DNA from: Hypoxylon rubiginosum
Taxonomy: Eukaryota; Ascomycota; Sordariomycetes; Xylariales; Hypoxylaceae
Assembly (NCBI GenBank): GCA_902806565.1
Contig: CADCXA010000025.1
Coordinates: 2,046,001-2,110,000 of the forward strand
Length of the DNA: 64,000 nucleotides
Direction of reading: 5' to 3'
In this document: in pieces, positions 24,367-34,936 of the stretch
Layout of the letters: each line of letters starts with the position of its first letter
How positions within the stretch are numbered: position 1 is the stretch's first letter
Notes under the pieces: model-generated
Seen by the model: the letters and a program-made list of their open reading frames with translations, nothing else
Told to the model about the DNA's origin: nothing
Databases searched by the model: none
Program-made: the position numbers and the translations under genes

Positions 24367-25588
24367 TCATGGCTTGACTGCATATATCTTGTACGACGCT
24401 AGAAAAGAGCAACAGGATTAGATGCACGAAAACGACCACAACTATATATTCCACTGTGCTACAAGGTCAGGAGTATACTCACCGAGGAACTCGTTCAAGT
24501 CGACCTCTCCAAGGTCCAAAGCCAGCTCATCGGGGTTGGGTCCGTTGCCGCCTTGCCCGGAAGTTGGGGTGCAGCAAGCCATCTTCACCTCCTCTGCATC
24601 GTCACGAGACTCGCAGCAGCTCGTTATCCCATTCCGCCGGTCCTGGGGGCCGTCTGCATAGCTAGGCGCGTCGCGGTAGATATTTAGGTCGTGATGGGCG
24701 TCCTGAAAGAGAACATCTTTTCGCAACCCCCCATGCACCATCAGCGTCACGTAGATGCACGGCGGACAACACAGGATAGACGGAGCAGATTATGTTTCCT
24801 ACCTACCTTTAAATCCCGCACACTTGAGGTAGCCCTCGTACGCGCCGACCAAGCTCGCGCCCGCAACGCATCCCACGTACGCCGCGGCGCTGGCCCGCAG
24901 CACCTCCGGGAGGGGCTTCACGGCGAGGATGTCGGACACGGCGACGCGTCCCCCGGGCCGGAGCAGCCGGAACATCTCATCGAAGACCAGCTGCTTCTCG
25001 GCCTCGGGCACGAGGTTGACGACGCAGTTCGAGACGACGCAGTCGGCGATGCCGTCCCCCAGGTCGATCCCGGTGATGCGGGACTCGACAAACGAGACGT
25101 TCGCGGCGGCGCCGGACCTGGCCTTGTTCTTCTCCGCTAGAGCGAGCATGTCCTAAGGCACCAACGGCGCGAATAATAAGATGGGTGGGTAGGGCATAAG
25201 GAAGAGGTAGGGGAAAGAAAGGGTGGACGAACCTTGTTCATGTCGACTCCAATGGCACGGCCCGTGGCTCCCACTTTCTTCGCGGCCAAGAAGACGTCAA
25301 AGCCGGCCCCGGACCCTATATCGATCACCGTTTCTCCCTTTGGATTCCATGGTTAATCGTCTTGCTTTGGCTCCGTGGCGTTCCACCTACCTCTCGAAGA
25401 CTGGCAATGGCCAGCGGGTTCCCGCAACTAAGTCCTAAGTTGGACTGGTCGGGGACTCCGCCGAGCTCTTCCTCGGTGTAACCGAAGGACTGTGCAACGG
25501 TTCTGCGGTAACCGGATCTCTGGTCCGATCGTAGTGCACTTTGGCTATAGTGCTCCTTTACAGCAGCGTAGATCCGGTCCGATTCCAT
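24367..25588 (-). CDS. arsM: arsenite S-adenosylmethionine methyltransferase (AS3MT/ArsM type)
   Basis: Transfers methyl groups from S-adenosylmethionine to As(III) in the cytosol. Minus-strand exons 25588..25391, 25337..25233, 25152..24807, 24716..24483 and 24398..24367 give 304 aa, near the shorter end of the family. The SAM site is [11 protein letters not shown] (residues 70-80) with GVDMN as the acidic strand. Three cysteines stand where the catalytic arsenic-binding ones are expected: C55 in [10 protein letters not shown]144 in SNCVVNL and C196 in YVGCVAGA. The fourth, N-terminal cysteine of algal ArsM is absent. A tail with CC at 250-251 and 264-265 may bind extra As(III). The last exon encodes only SYKIYAVKP plus one split residue, matching the family C-terminus. 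It is transcribed away from the bZIP gene. Confidence 0.93.
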
Positions 25589-26117
25589 GTTTAAACCAAG
25601 GGTGCTTGTTTCTTTGCGTGATATTACGGTGGGTATTATCGTTGAAATAGCAGTTTTGTAGTGAATTCTGAAGGGCGCTGAGTTTCAAAGGAAAATATCT
25701 AGATATGTTTTGATATGGCTATTGTCAGTGTCAGCGAAATGCATTGCATCCTGATATATATGTTCCCGATCCTACATTGCGCTGTTCTGGGTAACAGTGC
25801 TCACAAGCATCAAGCAACATTGGGTTGTCTAAGAGTGTGGGCATGTCACCGCAGTAGACTTTAGTCGGCTTGGTGGTTGGGTGTATGTCACCCCCGAGCT
25901 CTGATTGGCCAGCATTCCACACTAGTTCCACACTAGCTAAACTTCGCCATCGTTGAAGCCCACGGGATAGAGAGCTTTTCTTTCCTCCCTTCTGGTAGGG
26001 TGGACCATTATTATTCCTCCTAGGACGGTAAACGGTAAGGTAAGTCCGGATATACCTACAAATAAACCAACCCCTACGATAACGGATTCAGGAGCACGGA
26101 TTGTGAAAACATTGGCC
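25589..26117. promoter_or_regulatory. divergent promoter of methyltransferase and bZIP genes
   Basis: 529 bp between two divergent start codons of the arsenic cluster, so both promoters must lie here. An inverted CCAAT-type word (CTGATTGGCC, about 25896-25905) and no open frame of note are visible. Co-regulation is inferred from arrangement, not from a recognised operator. Confidence 0.55.
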
Positions 26118-27017
26118 ATGCCACGCAAGGTAAGTTCCCACCAGACGCCACTAGCTACCTACCTACCTACCTACCTACCTACCTACCTACCTACCTACCT
26201 ACCTACCTAGGTACATATACCTGATTTCCCCATGTGCAGTCATATATTAACCGCTCAACCGTCATGCGCACAGTTCCAGACCCCCGCCTCCGTAGCCCAG
26301 AACCGCGAGAGCCAGCGGCGGTCCCGCGCGCGGCAGCGCGACCTCGTCGACGAGATGCGGGAGCAGCTGCGGGCGTACCGGCGGCGCGACGCGGCGGCCA
26401 CGTCCGAGATGCAGCGCGCCGCCCGCGCCGTCGTCGAGGAGAACGGGCGCCTGCGCCGGCTGCTCGCGCGGCGGGGCGTGACCGAGGAGGAGATACGGGA
26501 TTTTCTCTTGGCGGACGGGGAGGATAAAGGGTGCGACGATGGGTATGATGATAATGATGACGATGATGGTGGTGGCGTGGATGGCGTCGCTGTTATACGT
26601 ACGCTATCGGCGTCGTCCGTCGGGACGTTGTCTGTGCCATTGTCTGCTGCTGCTGTGCCGTCATTCGAGCCTCGGGCGGTAAACTTGACTTCGGATGGCT
26701 TCGTAACTTTTGTCGACGACGCACGATCACCTAGTAATCACCGAGACGTAATCGATGGGTGCATCGAGCCGGTGCAAGCAAGAGAGAGCAAGATGGGAGA
26801 ATCCGTTGTGTCGTGCTCTGCAGAGCCTACGAGCCGTTCACATCTATCCCCGAAGTCCTTAGAGACGCCATGTTCCGTCGCAGCAGGCATCCTCGCCGAG
26901 CTTTACAGTCACAAAGATGCAACCGAGGCCTTGATGGCGCTAGGGTGTTCGGGAACCAACTTTAACTGTTCTGTCAAGAATGATAAGGTGTTTCAGTTGA
27001 TGGACGAAGCGTTATGA
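26118..27017 (+). CDS. small bZIP transcription factor, candidate arsenic-cluster regulator
   Basis: Two exons, 26118..26129 (just M-P-R-K) and 26274..27017, give 251 aa; the 144-nt intron has donor GTAAGT and acceptor CACAG. The second exon is in phase with the four-codon first exon, giving a start MPRKFQTPASVAQNRES. The basic region NRESQRRSRARQR (residues 14-26) and a heptad region up to NGRLRRLLARRGV are typical of a fungal group of short bZIP proteins. The C-terminus has conserved-looking cysteines (PCSVAAGILAEL, LGCSGTNFNCSVKN), which could coordinate metal or As(III). It sits between the methyltransferase (divergent) and ACR3 (convergent, 157 bp), so a role in controlling the cluster is likely but inferred. 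An Asp/Gly-rich linker is specific to this copy. Confidence 0.85.
26155..26213. repeat. (ACCT)n microsatellite inside an intron
   Basis: About fourteen tandem copies of ACCT, lying wholly within the only intron of the bZIP gene and ending in a TACCTAGGTA palindrome at 26208-26217. Confidence 0.92.
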
Positions 27018-27174
27018 GTCCGAGTAAAAGGTGTTCCCTCTTGACGTTGAAGGTAAATGTGCATACGAGGGCCTTTAATCGACCCGTAATATTACTACAA
27101 CGATTCCTACACATACAGTATGTACCTTGATACATACATATGAGGTACCATCCCAGGAGTCTCGGTATGGTTCC

Positions 27175-28545
27175 TCATTCCTTCCATCGCCATCGAGTTC
27201 CAACCCACCTCGCGACGTACACCAATCCAAGCAGGACGGGAACCTCGATCAGCGGTCCCACGGTGGCCGCGAGCGCCTGGTCGCTCTCCGCCCCGAACGT
27301 CGCGACAGCCACCGCGATGGCCAGCTCGAAGTTGTTGCTCGCCGCCGTGAAGCTCTGCGTGGCGCCCACCGCGTAGCTGCACCCGAGCCACCACGTCGCG
27401 GCCAGCATCGCGGAGAACACGGCGACGAAGTACACGACCAGCGGCGCCGCCACCCGGACCACCGACACGATCTGGTGCACGACCTGGTGGCCCTGCGACG
27501 CGAACAGCACGAGGATCGTGTACAGCAGGCCGACGAGCGACCAGGGTGCCGCGAAGCGGAGGAACACGCCGTCGTACCACTTCGGGCCGGCCAGGGCGCG
27601 AACCGCGAACCGGGTGAGCACCGCGGCGCCGAGCGGGATGCCCAGGAAGACGGCTACGCTGGTGGCGACGACGCTGTAGGACACGCTGCGCACCCCGTCG
27701 TCGTGGCCGATGGTATGGATGAAGAGCACGGCGAGAGGGGCAAAGAGGACCATCTGCAGGACGGAGTTGAGGGCCACGATGATGGCGCAGTACTCGCTGT
27801 CGCCGCCGGCGAGACCGGTCCAGATGAGGACCTATAGGCATAGATAGTTAGGTTGGTGTGCTAGTTCTTACTTCGCTGAGAGGCACGGGCACAGGTAAAC
27901 TCACCATGGCAATACATCGTCCGAGCCCGACCAAGATGAGGCCGTTGCGGAGCTCGCTCCTGTCCGGAAGAAATGCCCAGGCCAGGGACAGCTGGGAGAT
28001 GGTTAGCAGGCCTCTCTACTGTTGCGAAGATAGTAATACATGCCATAAACAAAGGGGCAACGATCCAGTTCACGACCACACTAAATGCCAACTGTTTCCA
28101 GAGGGCGCGATGTGATAGGAGTTTGTGTAGCGACTCGTACCGCACTTTGCACAAGATGGGATACATCATGACTAGGAGGCCGACGGCTGGTAATATTATA
28201 AGTTAGGATCACATAGGCAACTTATTCGAGTAGAGTAGTAGAGGGATCCTCACCAATGGGTATAGACACGCCGGCGAATTCTCCCTTTTGTAAGGCAGGG
28301 CTGACATTGTCGACGAAGTTGCCTAAAAGTATGCCGACCACCATGGCGAGCAGGATCCAAACGGCCAAAAAGCGATCCAGCCAGCCCAGGGCCGCAAATG
28401 CCGACACCTTCTTGTCCACTGCGTCAGCTGGTTGCTCATTTAATTGTTTCTCGCTATCTCCAGGCTCATCTTTAGGACCATTCGTTCCTTGGCACGAAGA
28501 CGGCCTTGCAGCGACGTCGGCATTCGCGTGGGATTCGGACGCCAT
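27175..28545 (-). CDS. ACR3: ACR3-family arsenite efflux transporter
   Basis: Exports As(III) across the plasma (or vacuolar) membrane. Minus-strand exons 28545..28254, 28186..28044, 27991..27905 and 27831..27175 encode 392 aa, normal for the family. A hydrophilic N-terminus of about 45 residues precedes roughly ten hydrophobic segments. Family motifs: IPIAVGLLVMMYPIL, VVNWIVAPLFM, LAWAFLPD, GRCIAM with the expected conserved cysteine (C171), LIWTGLAGGDSEYC and FTAASNNFELAIAVAVATFG. The second intron (28043..27992, 52 nt) begins with GC (GCATGT) and ends in CCCAG with a GCTAAC branch site; only this choice joins PLFM to LSLAWAF in frame. The last exon is markedly GC-rich. The gene is divergent to ACR2 and convergent to the bZIP gene. 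Confidence 0.95.
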
Positions 28546-28961
28546 GACTTGACGACAAAACGGGAGTACGAAAGTATAATTCTACTAACGAAGTTGCCTC
28601 GAGGAGAATATGGGACAGAAGTATCAATCTTATAGCTCGTCCACACCCGGAAAGGGACCCGCCCGGGATAGTGATTCGGGGGGCTAGCTTTTATCTGGCC
28701 AATCAGGGCCCGGGAGTGACAATATCCCGGCCAGGCATGATTCGGGGCAGGAGAGTCCCCGGTTTTTTATACTTCGTTAAGGTAATCTCATTCACGGAAA
28801 ACTACCCGTCGGAGTGTGACTCTCCTCTATAAGGCTATCTCTCTCCTATCTGTGTGTACCAGAGCTTTATGTGCCTTGATGTGCGATAATCCTCAAACAT
28901 ACCTAAGGGACACCGCAGAGGCTGCATTATTTCAACTGACGGGCTCTTCTCAAAACGGACA
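28546..28961. promoter_or_regulatory. shared divergent promoter of ACR3 and ACR2
   Basis: 416 bp between the two start codons. Two direct copies of TGATTCGGGG lie at 28672-28681 and 28738-28747, with a CCAAT word (GGCCAATCAGG) and the GC-rich word GGGCCCGGGAG (28706-28716) between them. The doubled motif is a candidate binding site for the cluster regulator; this is an inference. Confidence 0.55.
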
Positions 28962-29697
28962 ATGGCCGCCGATTCTGCTCCCAACGCCGACACGAACGTG
29001 ACCAGCACCGATCCTCCCCCATGGCATGCGGTGTATCCTACTCCTAGGTGTGTGAACCCACCGTCAATCGCTCGCGAGGAGCTTCTTGCAATGATGTGCA
29101 ACGTTGGCCGCGATTACCTTCTGGTTGATCTTCGCCGGGCGGACCACAAGGTAGATACTTACTCCTCTCTCAACTCTGGATCTTAAGTCAATATTCGGCA
29201 GTTTTCCTGTCTTTGCGACCTATCCCGCCTACTACTCCCCCACAAGCGTATATCAGAAACAAACTAACCGAAGCAATTCCTTGCTGGAATCGGTGCAGGG
29301 AGGGACCATCCGCGGCTCCTTGAACCTTCCGGCGCAGAGCCTCTTCCTCGCAATCCCGACCCTCTACGAGCTGGTCAAGGCTGCTGATGTGCACAGAGTC
29401 ATTTGGTACTGCTGTAAGCCCTCTCCTCAATCCTCCATGTTCCTAGTGGCAGCCGCTATATTATTTACGCATGGCATTGAATGCGTGCGAAGCTGTGGGC
29501 TGAACCCGAAGACAGCACAATCCCGCGGTCGAGGCCCGCGGGCCGCTGGGTGGTTCCACGACTATCTCGCCGACCAAGGCGACAGTGAGGTGCAGAGCCT
29601 CGTTCTATTGCAGGGCATCACGGGGTGGGCGACCGCTGGGGACGATTATACGGCGTGGATGGATGAGTATGACCCCTTTGTGTGGAAAAGGTCGTGA
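28962..29697 (+). CDS. ACR2: Acr2-type arsenate reductase (rhodanese/Cdc25 fold)
   Basis: Reduces As(V) to As(III), providing the substrate for ACR3 and the methyltransferase. Exons 28962..29150, 29299..29413 and 29516..29697 give 161 aa, the usual single-rhodanese size. After a 45-residue leader come YLLVDLRRADHK and GGTIRGSLNLPAQSL, then the active-site loop VIWYCSQSRGRGPRAAG, in which C101 and R107 form the CX5R signature; the second intron falls inside this loop, after the cysteine codon. The end ITGWATAGDDYTAWMDEYDP is typical. Introns are 148 and 102 nt with GTAGAT/GTAAGC donors and CTAAC/CTGAAC branch sites. The family also contains phosphatase-like members, but the neighbours make arsenate reductase the best call. 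Confidence 0.92.
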
Positions 29698-32479
29698 TGT
29701 ATCAAACCCGGGCCCGGGAGCTTGAAACTTGACTTCCGAGCGTCTAAGACAGAAAGAAAGAGTAGATTCAAAGCCACGCGCAGAGGAATTGCTCGGACCT
29801 TGATAAATTGTGTGTCGGTGAATAGCCATTGGCCCGTGGTATGTTCAGGTCAGGTTGAAGAATGAGATGGATATACTAGCATGTATCCTCGAGAGTGAAA
29901 AGGCAGGAGCTCCTATTGGCCAAAAAAGGAGAGTTGTGCCCTTGACTAAGGTTGTTGTCTATACTAGGCAGATCCGACGTCACCGCGCACTTCTTCCAGT
30001 TTACCTAGGTAGGTAAGAGACAAGTTATCTGTAGTCAAGTCCGCGCAGTCGAGCGGCAATGCTTCGCCGCGATGTAGGATGGAAAAGGCGAACGCAAGTA
30101 CGCGCCCATCTTGCTGCCGTTTCACAACGTCGTTTGGCGTTTGGCGTTTGGCGTTTGACGTTTGGCGTTAAAAAGGTCTGAATATTTATCGTAAGACGCC
30201 TAATCTCAACTGCGAGGCTATGTTCTGTCGTATTGCCAGCAGGCGACTATTTATTTCTATATCTGTATACATATATGCAGGAGGGTTCGACGGTGTATGG
30301 AATGGGGATTTCAATGGTCACCTATGGCGCCTGTTGAGGCAAGCAAAGCGACACAGTGGCGCCAACGACCCTTTAAGCAAGAAGCCCCTTAAGCAAGAAA
30401 CGCAGCCACCAGCAGCCGTCGGCCAATGTCCAATGTCAATGCAAACCAACTATTTTCCTCTGCCGTCAGCCTATCAATTAATCCACCCCCTTTGATAAGC
30501 CAAGACTTGATCCTTTTAGACGATGACGATTGACTTCTCAATAGGGCATCATTCGTCGCACAAACTGAGATATGCATTCGATCGAGCTACTACTTTCAAG
30601 GACACTAGATCTAAGCATTGTTCATTGTTTATCGCGCGAGCGAGGTAGCCTGTCTTTTTCTTATTTTAACTTACTATATTTTCCTCGGCGCTGGTATATT
30701 CCCCAATCATCCGATGATTGCCTGTCGTTAATGCTTCGAGTTCTAAACTCCTCGCCGCAAACCCGCCTACTACATACATACTTACGATATGCAGCTTTTT
30801 CAACTAACCTCCATCTAGGCAAGATAGACTAGGTACCAACTGTGGAGCCTGTTCGTTCCTCTGTTGACTCACTTTCGTTCATCCAAGGCATCTAATGCAG
30901 GTCCTAAATCTGAAGATGCCTATAGTACGACCCATTACTCGATCCGTTTTGGATACAATTCTTCTCGTCCTCTTCTATAGGCCAGGCCATCTCGACGAGC
31001 TAGCGCAATCCACTGTGATTCGATTGAGCATGCGAACATACGAAGTGTGGTACCTACATACGCAACGTGAGCTATGTATGTATATATATCTGGGTTGGGA
31101 TATATTCTTCTCCTTTTCCGACGATTATGTCATTGAGGAGGTTCAGGTTCAGCCATCTAATTTACTCGTGCATAAAAAAACAAATTGACAACTCACTGCT
31201 TTTATACGGCACCTACCTCCTACCTAAGGTATTACAAATATTGGGGAAATTCCCCCGAGCCGGTGACCGCGCAGTAAGCACAGCGCAAATAGTTTCGCTC
31301 TCTTGGCCGAAGAGATGGAGCCCATGTGCATTGTACATAGTATCTGCAGGTCCGAATCCATTGAAGCTGCAAGCAACCGTCGTATTGCCGTAGAAAAGAG
31401 AAATATTCCAAGCTTCCCTTAATAAATATAAATATTGATTTCTTCCTTTGCAGGAGAAAAAAGGGGTCCGAGCTGCAAGGGACGACGTCAGAAAAGTCCG
31501 GACTAGAACAATGAATCTGAATGAAGATCAAGATCGGACGAGTTACATGAGTGACTTCGTACATGAGTTACATACAGCTACCGTCAACCGTTCAAGTTAT
31601 AATAAGTTCGATGTTATAGTCGCTGCGGGGATAACCCTGGCCCTCCTTATTGATGGGACCATTTTCGATGCCAGGCTACGAGAGCTATCCTTTAAGGAGT
31701 CTTAGGCGCCGCTCATCCACCTTAGTCCAGTCCCGTCGCTCAAAAGCTCAAAAGCTCACAGCCAATTGACCATTTCTTACCTGACTTGCTTGTGCATATC
31801 AATTACACAAGCACCTCCTCAGCAACGTGCTACTCGACACTTCTTTTCGGAAGCCCATCGAAAAGCCTCATCGAGAGTGTTCTCCTGAGCGCGAATCGTC
31901 ATACTACCTAGGTATCTTAAACCCGAGCGGCCGTCCCGCCTTATGAACGAAACCCCTCGTCATAAAAATACTCCTTTGGAACCGGGCTTTGGCGATTTAA
32001 GAGAGAGAAAAAAAACCTGCCAAGTTTAGTAACTCGCTACAGCTACAGCACAGACCCCAAGATAGACCCGAACTTTTACTCAACCAAAAATTTACCCGAC
32101 ATCCTTACATTCCCACCCTTCAAGGCACGGGGCTTCTACCTAGATCCAAATATCTTATCCACCAACAGCTTTCACCACGACAACCGCTATTGGTCCTATA
32201 TTTTTACGTTTTTCCCTCCCCGTCTTCCCGAACAAAATTAATGATACAAATGCGTTAACGATTTATCTTTTCTGGTTGGTGTATATTATCAGATCGAATT
32301 CGGACCAGGCTAACCACAATTACCCTGAATCGTAGCTATATCTGCAAAGTTGCCAACGACTTCCTACTCACGACAAACGACTGTAAATATGATCGATAAT
32401 GTGCAATGAAATACGAGCTTAAAGAACAGTATCTACCCAAGGGAAAAAACCAAGCAGCTCTGCTACGAGAGACATTGCT
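29698..32479. other. intergenic, no gene seen
   Basis: 2.8 kb of non-coding sequence between ACR2 and the PHD gene. It has TACCTAGGTA palindromes at 30002-30011 and 31905-31914, a second GGGCCCGGGAG at 29710-29720 just after ACR2, and a heptamer repeat. Short frames at 30572-31705 have no domain and atypical composition. Confidence 0.5.
30131..30169. repeat. heptamer tandem repeat (CGTTTGG)n
   Basis: Five near-exact copies of CGTTTGG, the fourth with G to A change, in non-coding DNA. Confidence 0.9.
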
Positions 32480-34936
32480 ATGAGTGGGGACCAGCCGACT
32501 CCCAGGCAAGACACCTTTCATTTCTCCCTTCCACCTTGTCTCGGCGCTGATACTTGGATCTTTTCTATAGCTTTGGAGATCCAAACGCTCAGCCTCCGAC
32601 TCCTAAACAGACCCCGACGTCCGCTGGCTTTCCAACTTCCGTCTTCGAAACGCCCAAGAACAATCGAGCGTCGTTCGAGGCACCGTCTAGCTGGACACCT
32701 CGCTTCGCCGAAGAATATTCCGTCTTCAACTCGACACCTGGCAACTTGAGAGGTTCCCACGGTCCGTTTGTCGATTACTCCGCCTCTACGCCCTACCAAT
32801 CCTCGAATCATCATAAGAGACCTCTATCCGCCGAGAATTTCGCTGCCGAGATTGCAACTCATGTTACTCACTTCTCGCCGAATCCAAACCTACCTCTCCC
32901 GCCCGTCGACCCGACTAGGCGGTTATCCTCGTCCCCGGGCTCCTTAGCAACTGGCCAGAGTCCAACCGAGCCGGGCTTTCAAACTGGCTCTCAGCAATTG
33001 TCCAAGAAGTTTTGCCGAGATACAGCGCAGGGGGCCAAGACTCAGACGGCGACACCTCCGCCGTCTACGCACAAGGGACAGCGACGGCTTGCGCCAAAGC
33101 TACAGACAGGAACCATGCAAAATGAGGGGTTTGAGCAGGAATTCATAGCTGGCACGCCGCAGCAGCAGCACATGTCGAACTTCATTTCAACCCCTACCGA
33201 CCTTTTTGGGTACCCAATGTCTGCGCCGGCTACGGCTCCCAGCTTCGGGGACTCGCACGTGTTCTGGGATACCGATATGAATGGGATGGATATCGATTTT
33301 TCCGCTGCTAGTGGCCACGTATTCCAGACTCCCAGTCACCGGCCCATGAATTCTATCGATTGGGGCAAGTCGAACGAACTTTTTCAAGAGACTGGCGCTG
33401 TCCCACGGCAGCAGAGCCAGGAGAATAATGCGCCGGCAAGAAGGGAACGAGCACTTGCGCCGAAACCCCCGCCCCAGAATTTGGATACCAGTGCTGCGGA
33501 CACGTCAATGTTTGCCTCCTCCTTTCCTGCTTCGGCCGATGAATCTTTTAATATGAACCAGAGTGGCGGTGTCGATCCCGGCCTGTTATTTACCAGACCG
33601 CCGTCTTCCGGCATGGAACCTGCTCCCTTTGATCCCATGTCGCAGCCTCCCTTGATGCAGTCTTTCTCTCAGCCGGAACCTATCACATTAGTCGCCAAAC
33701 CAACAAAGCGTGGAGGAGTCCGCCGCACAGGTAGCACTAAGCAGACAGCCGCCGGTAAGAAAATAAATCGAGCATCTGCGAGCTCGCCGATTAAACCCTC
33801 GGACCGCCCCGGGCTATCGCGCAGTTTCAGCGAGAAAATAAATCGAAAACCTGCTGGGAGGGCTACTTTACCGAACCTAGCGCCAGCCACGCGACCCGTA
33901 TCGCAGAGCAGTGGAAGATCAGTATCGCAAGGATCTAGACCGAATGGAAGAATATCGCCTATGAAGAGTCATAATCAGCGACTGCCTAGCTTGAGCTCAA
34001 TTCCCGAAACACCACGTCCTCGAACCCAGACATCGGTCAAGTTCACAATCGACTCGAAAGGTCGGGCTCGAGCAGAAACGACAACTATAGTCGTAGATGA
34101 TAACGACGATGACCAGATCCCAACTGTGAGGCGTCGGAAGGAGCATCACGGCAAGGAGAGAAGCTGGGCATCTTCCGAAAATGAAGATTCATCGACGGAT
34201 GACGAACCTATCATCATACCTAGCAGGAATACCTCATTTGCATTACCACAACCCCAAAAGCCAAGCTCGTACGCCTTTCACTCCTCACAGCGGAGTGTCA
34301 GCGATCAGAGCACGAGTAGTCTAGGCATCTATTACAATGAACTCGAACCCGCCGTTGACGACCCCGAGAGCGAAGCCGAGACGGTGATGAACTTGGCCGG
34401 CGGTAGCAATGGTGGCGATGCTGCGAGCGAGCTTAGAAAGCTTGTCGAAAGTAGGCAGAAGCGGACTTCGAACGAGAGCCTCGCGCCCCGACTAGCATAC
34501 GGCAGTGCTAGCTCAACAGCAACCCCAGCATCTATTAAGACCGGCAACCTTCGCACCCCGTCTAGTAATCGAGGCAATGGGATCCGATGCGTTTGCAACA
34601 CAGCTAGCAACCACGTCAATGGAAACAATTATATGGTTCAATGGTATTCTCACCATCTCCTTTCCTCTCGTGTATAATGGGGCCGTGGGATATCTGGAGA
34701 GAGCGCTGTAGCTAACAACGCATTCTAGTGAGTCGTGTGAGATGTGGCTTCATGGCAGATGCATCAACATCACCCGGCAAACTCTCCCTCGGGTTTATAT
34801 ATGTGCATTCTGTGCCAACACACCTAACGCACATGGGATGCGAGGGCGGGAGATACGCAGGTCTACAGGAGGGTCGAATCCACGAGTGGCGATGACGTCT
34901 CCGTTGGCGCACAAGTCTTTCAAGTCGTTTAGGTAG
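32480..34936 (+). CDS. PHD-finger protein with long disordered N-terminus
   Basis: Exons 32480..32505, 32571..34643 and 34729..34936 encode 768 aa. Residues 1-670 are disordered and rich in Ser, Pro, Thr and Gln, beginning MSGDQPTPSFGDPNAQPPTP. The C-terminus holds a classical C4HC3 PHD finger: C682-x-C684, C700-x2-C703, H708-x2-C711, C725-x2-C728 with W706 before the histidine; the second intron splits C700. PHD fingers read histone H3 tails, so a chromatin role in the nucleus is likely, but the complex is unknown. The first intron (32506..32570) starts with GC (AG|GCAAGA), has a GCTGAT branch and ends in CTATAG; the large exon has no in-frame ATG upstream of it (a TGA lies just before), so an upstream coding exon is required and this is the only one that fits. 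Confidence 0.85.

Noticed and set aside
27107..27841. Long overlapping frames on both strands over ACR3 exon 4
   Set aside because: GC-rich third positions remove stops in other frames; Arg/Gly/His-rich translations without domains.
28706..28716. Horizontal transfer of the arsenic cluster
   Set aside because: The genes have typical fungal introns and GC-rich blocks similar to LEU2 and the epoxide hydrolase, so nothing in composition marks them as foreign.
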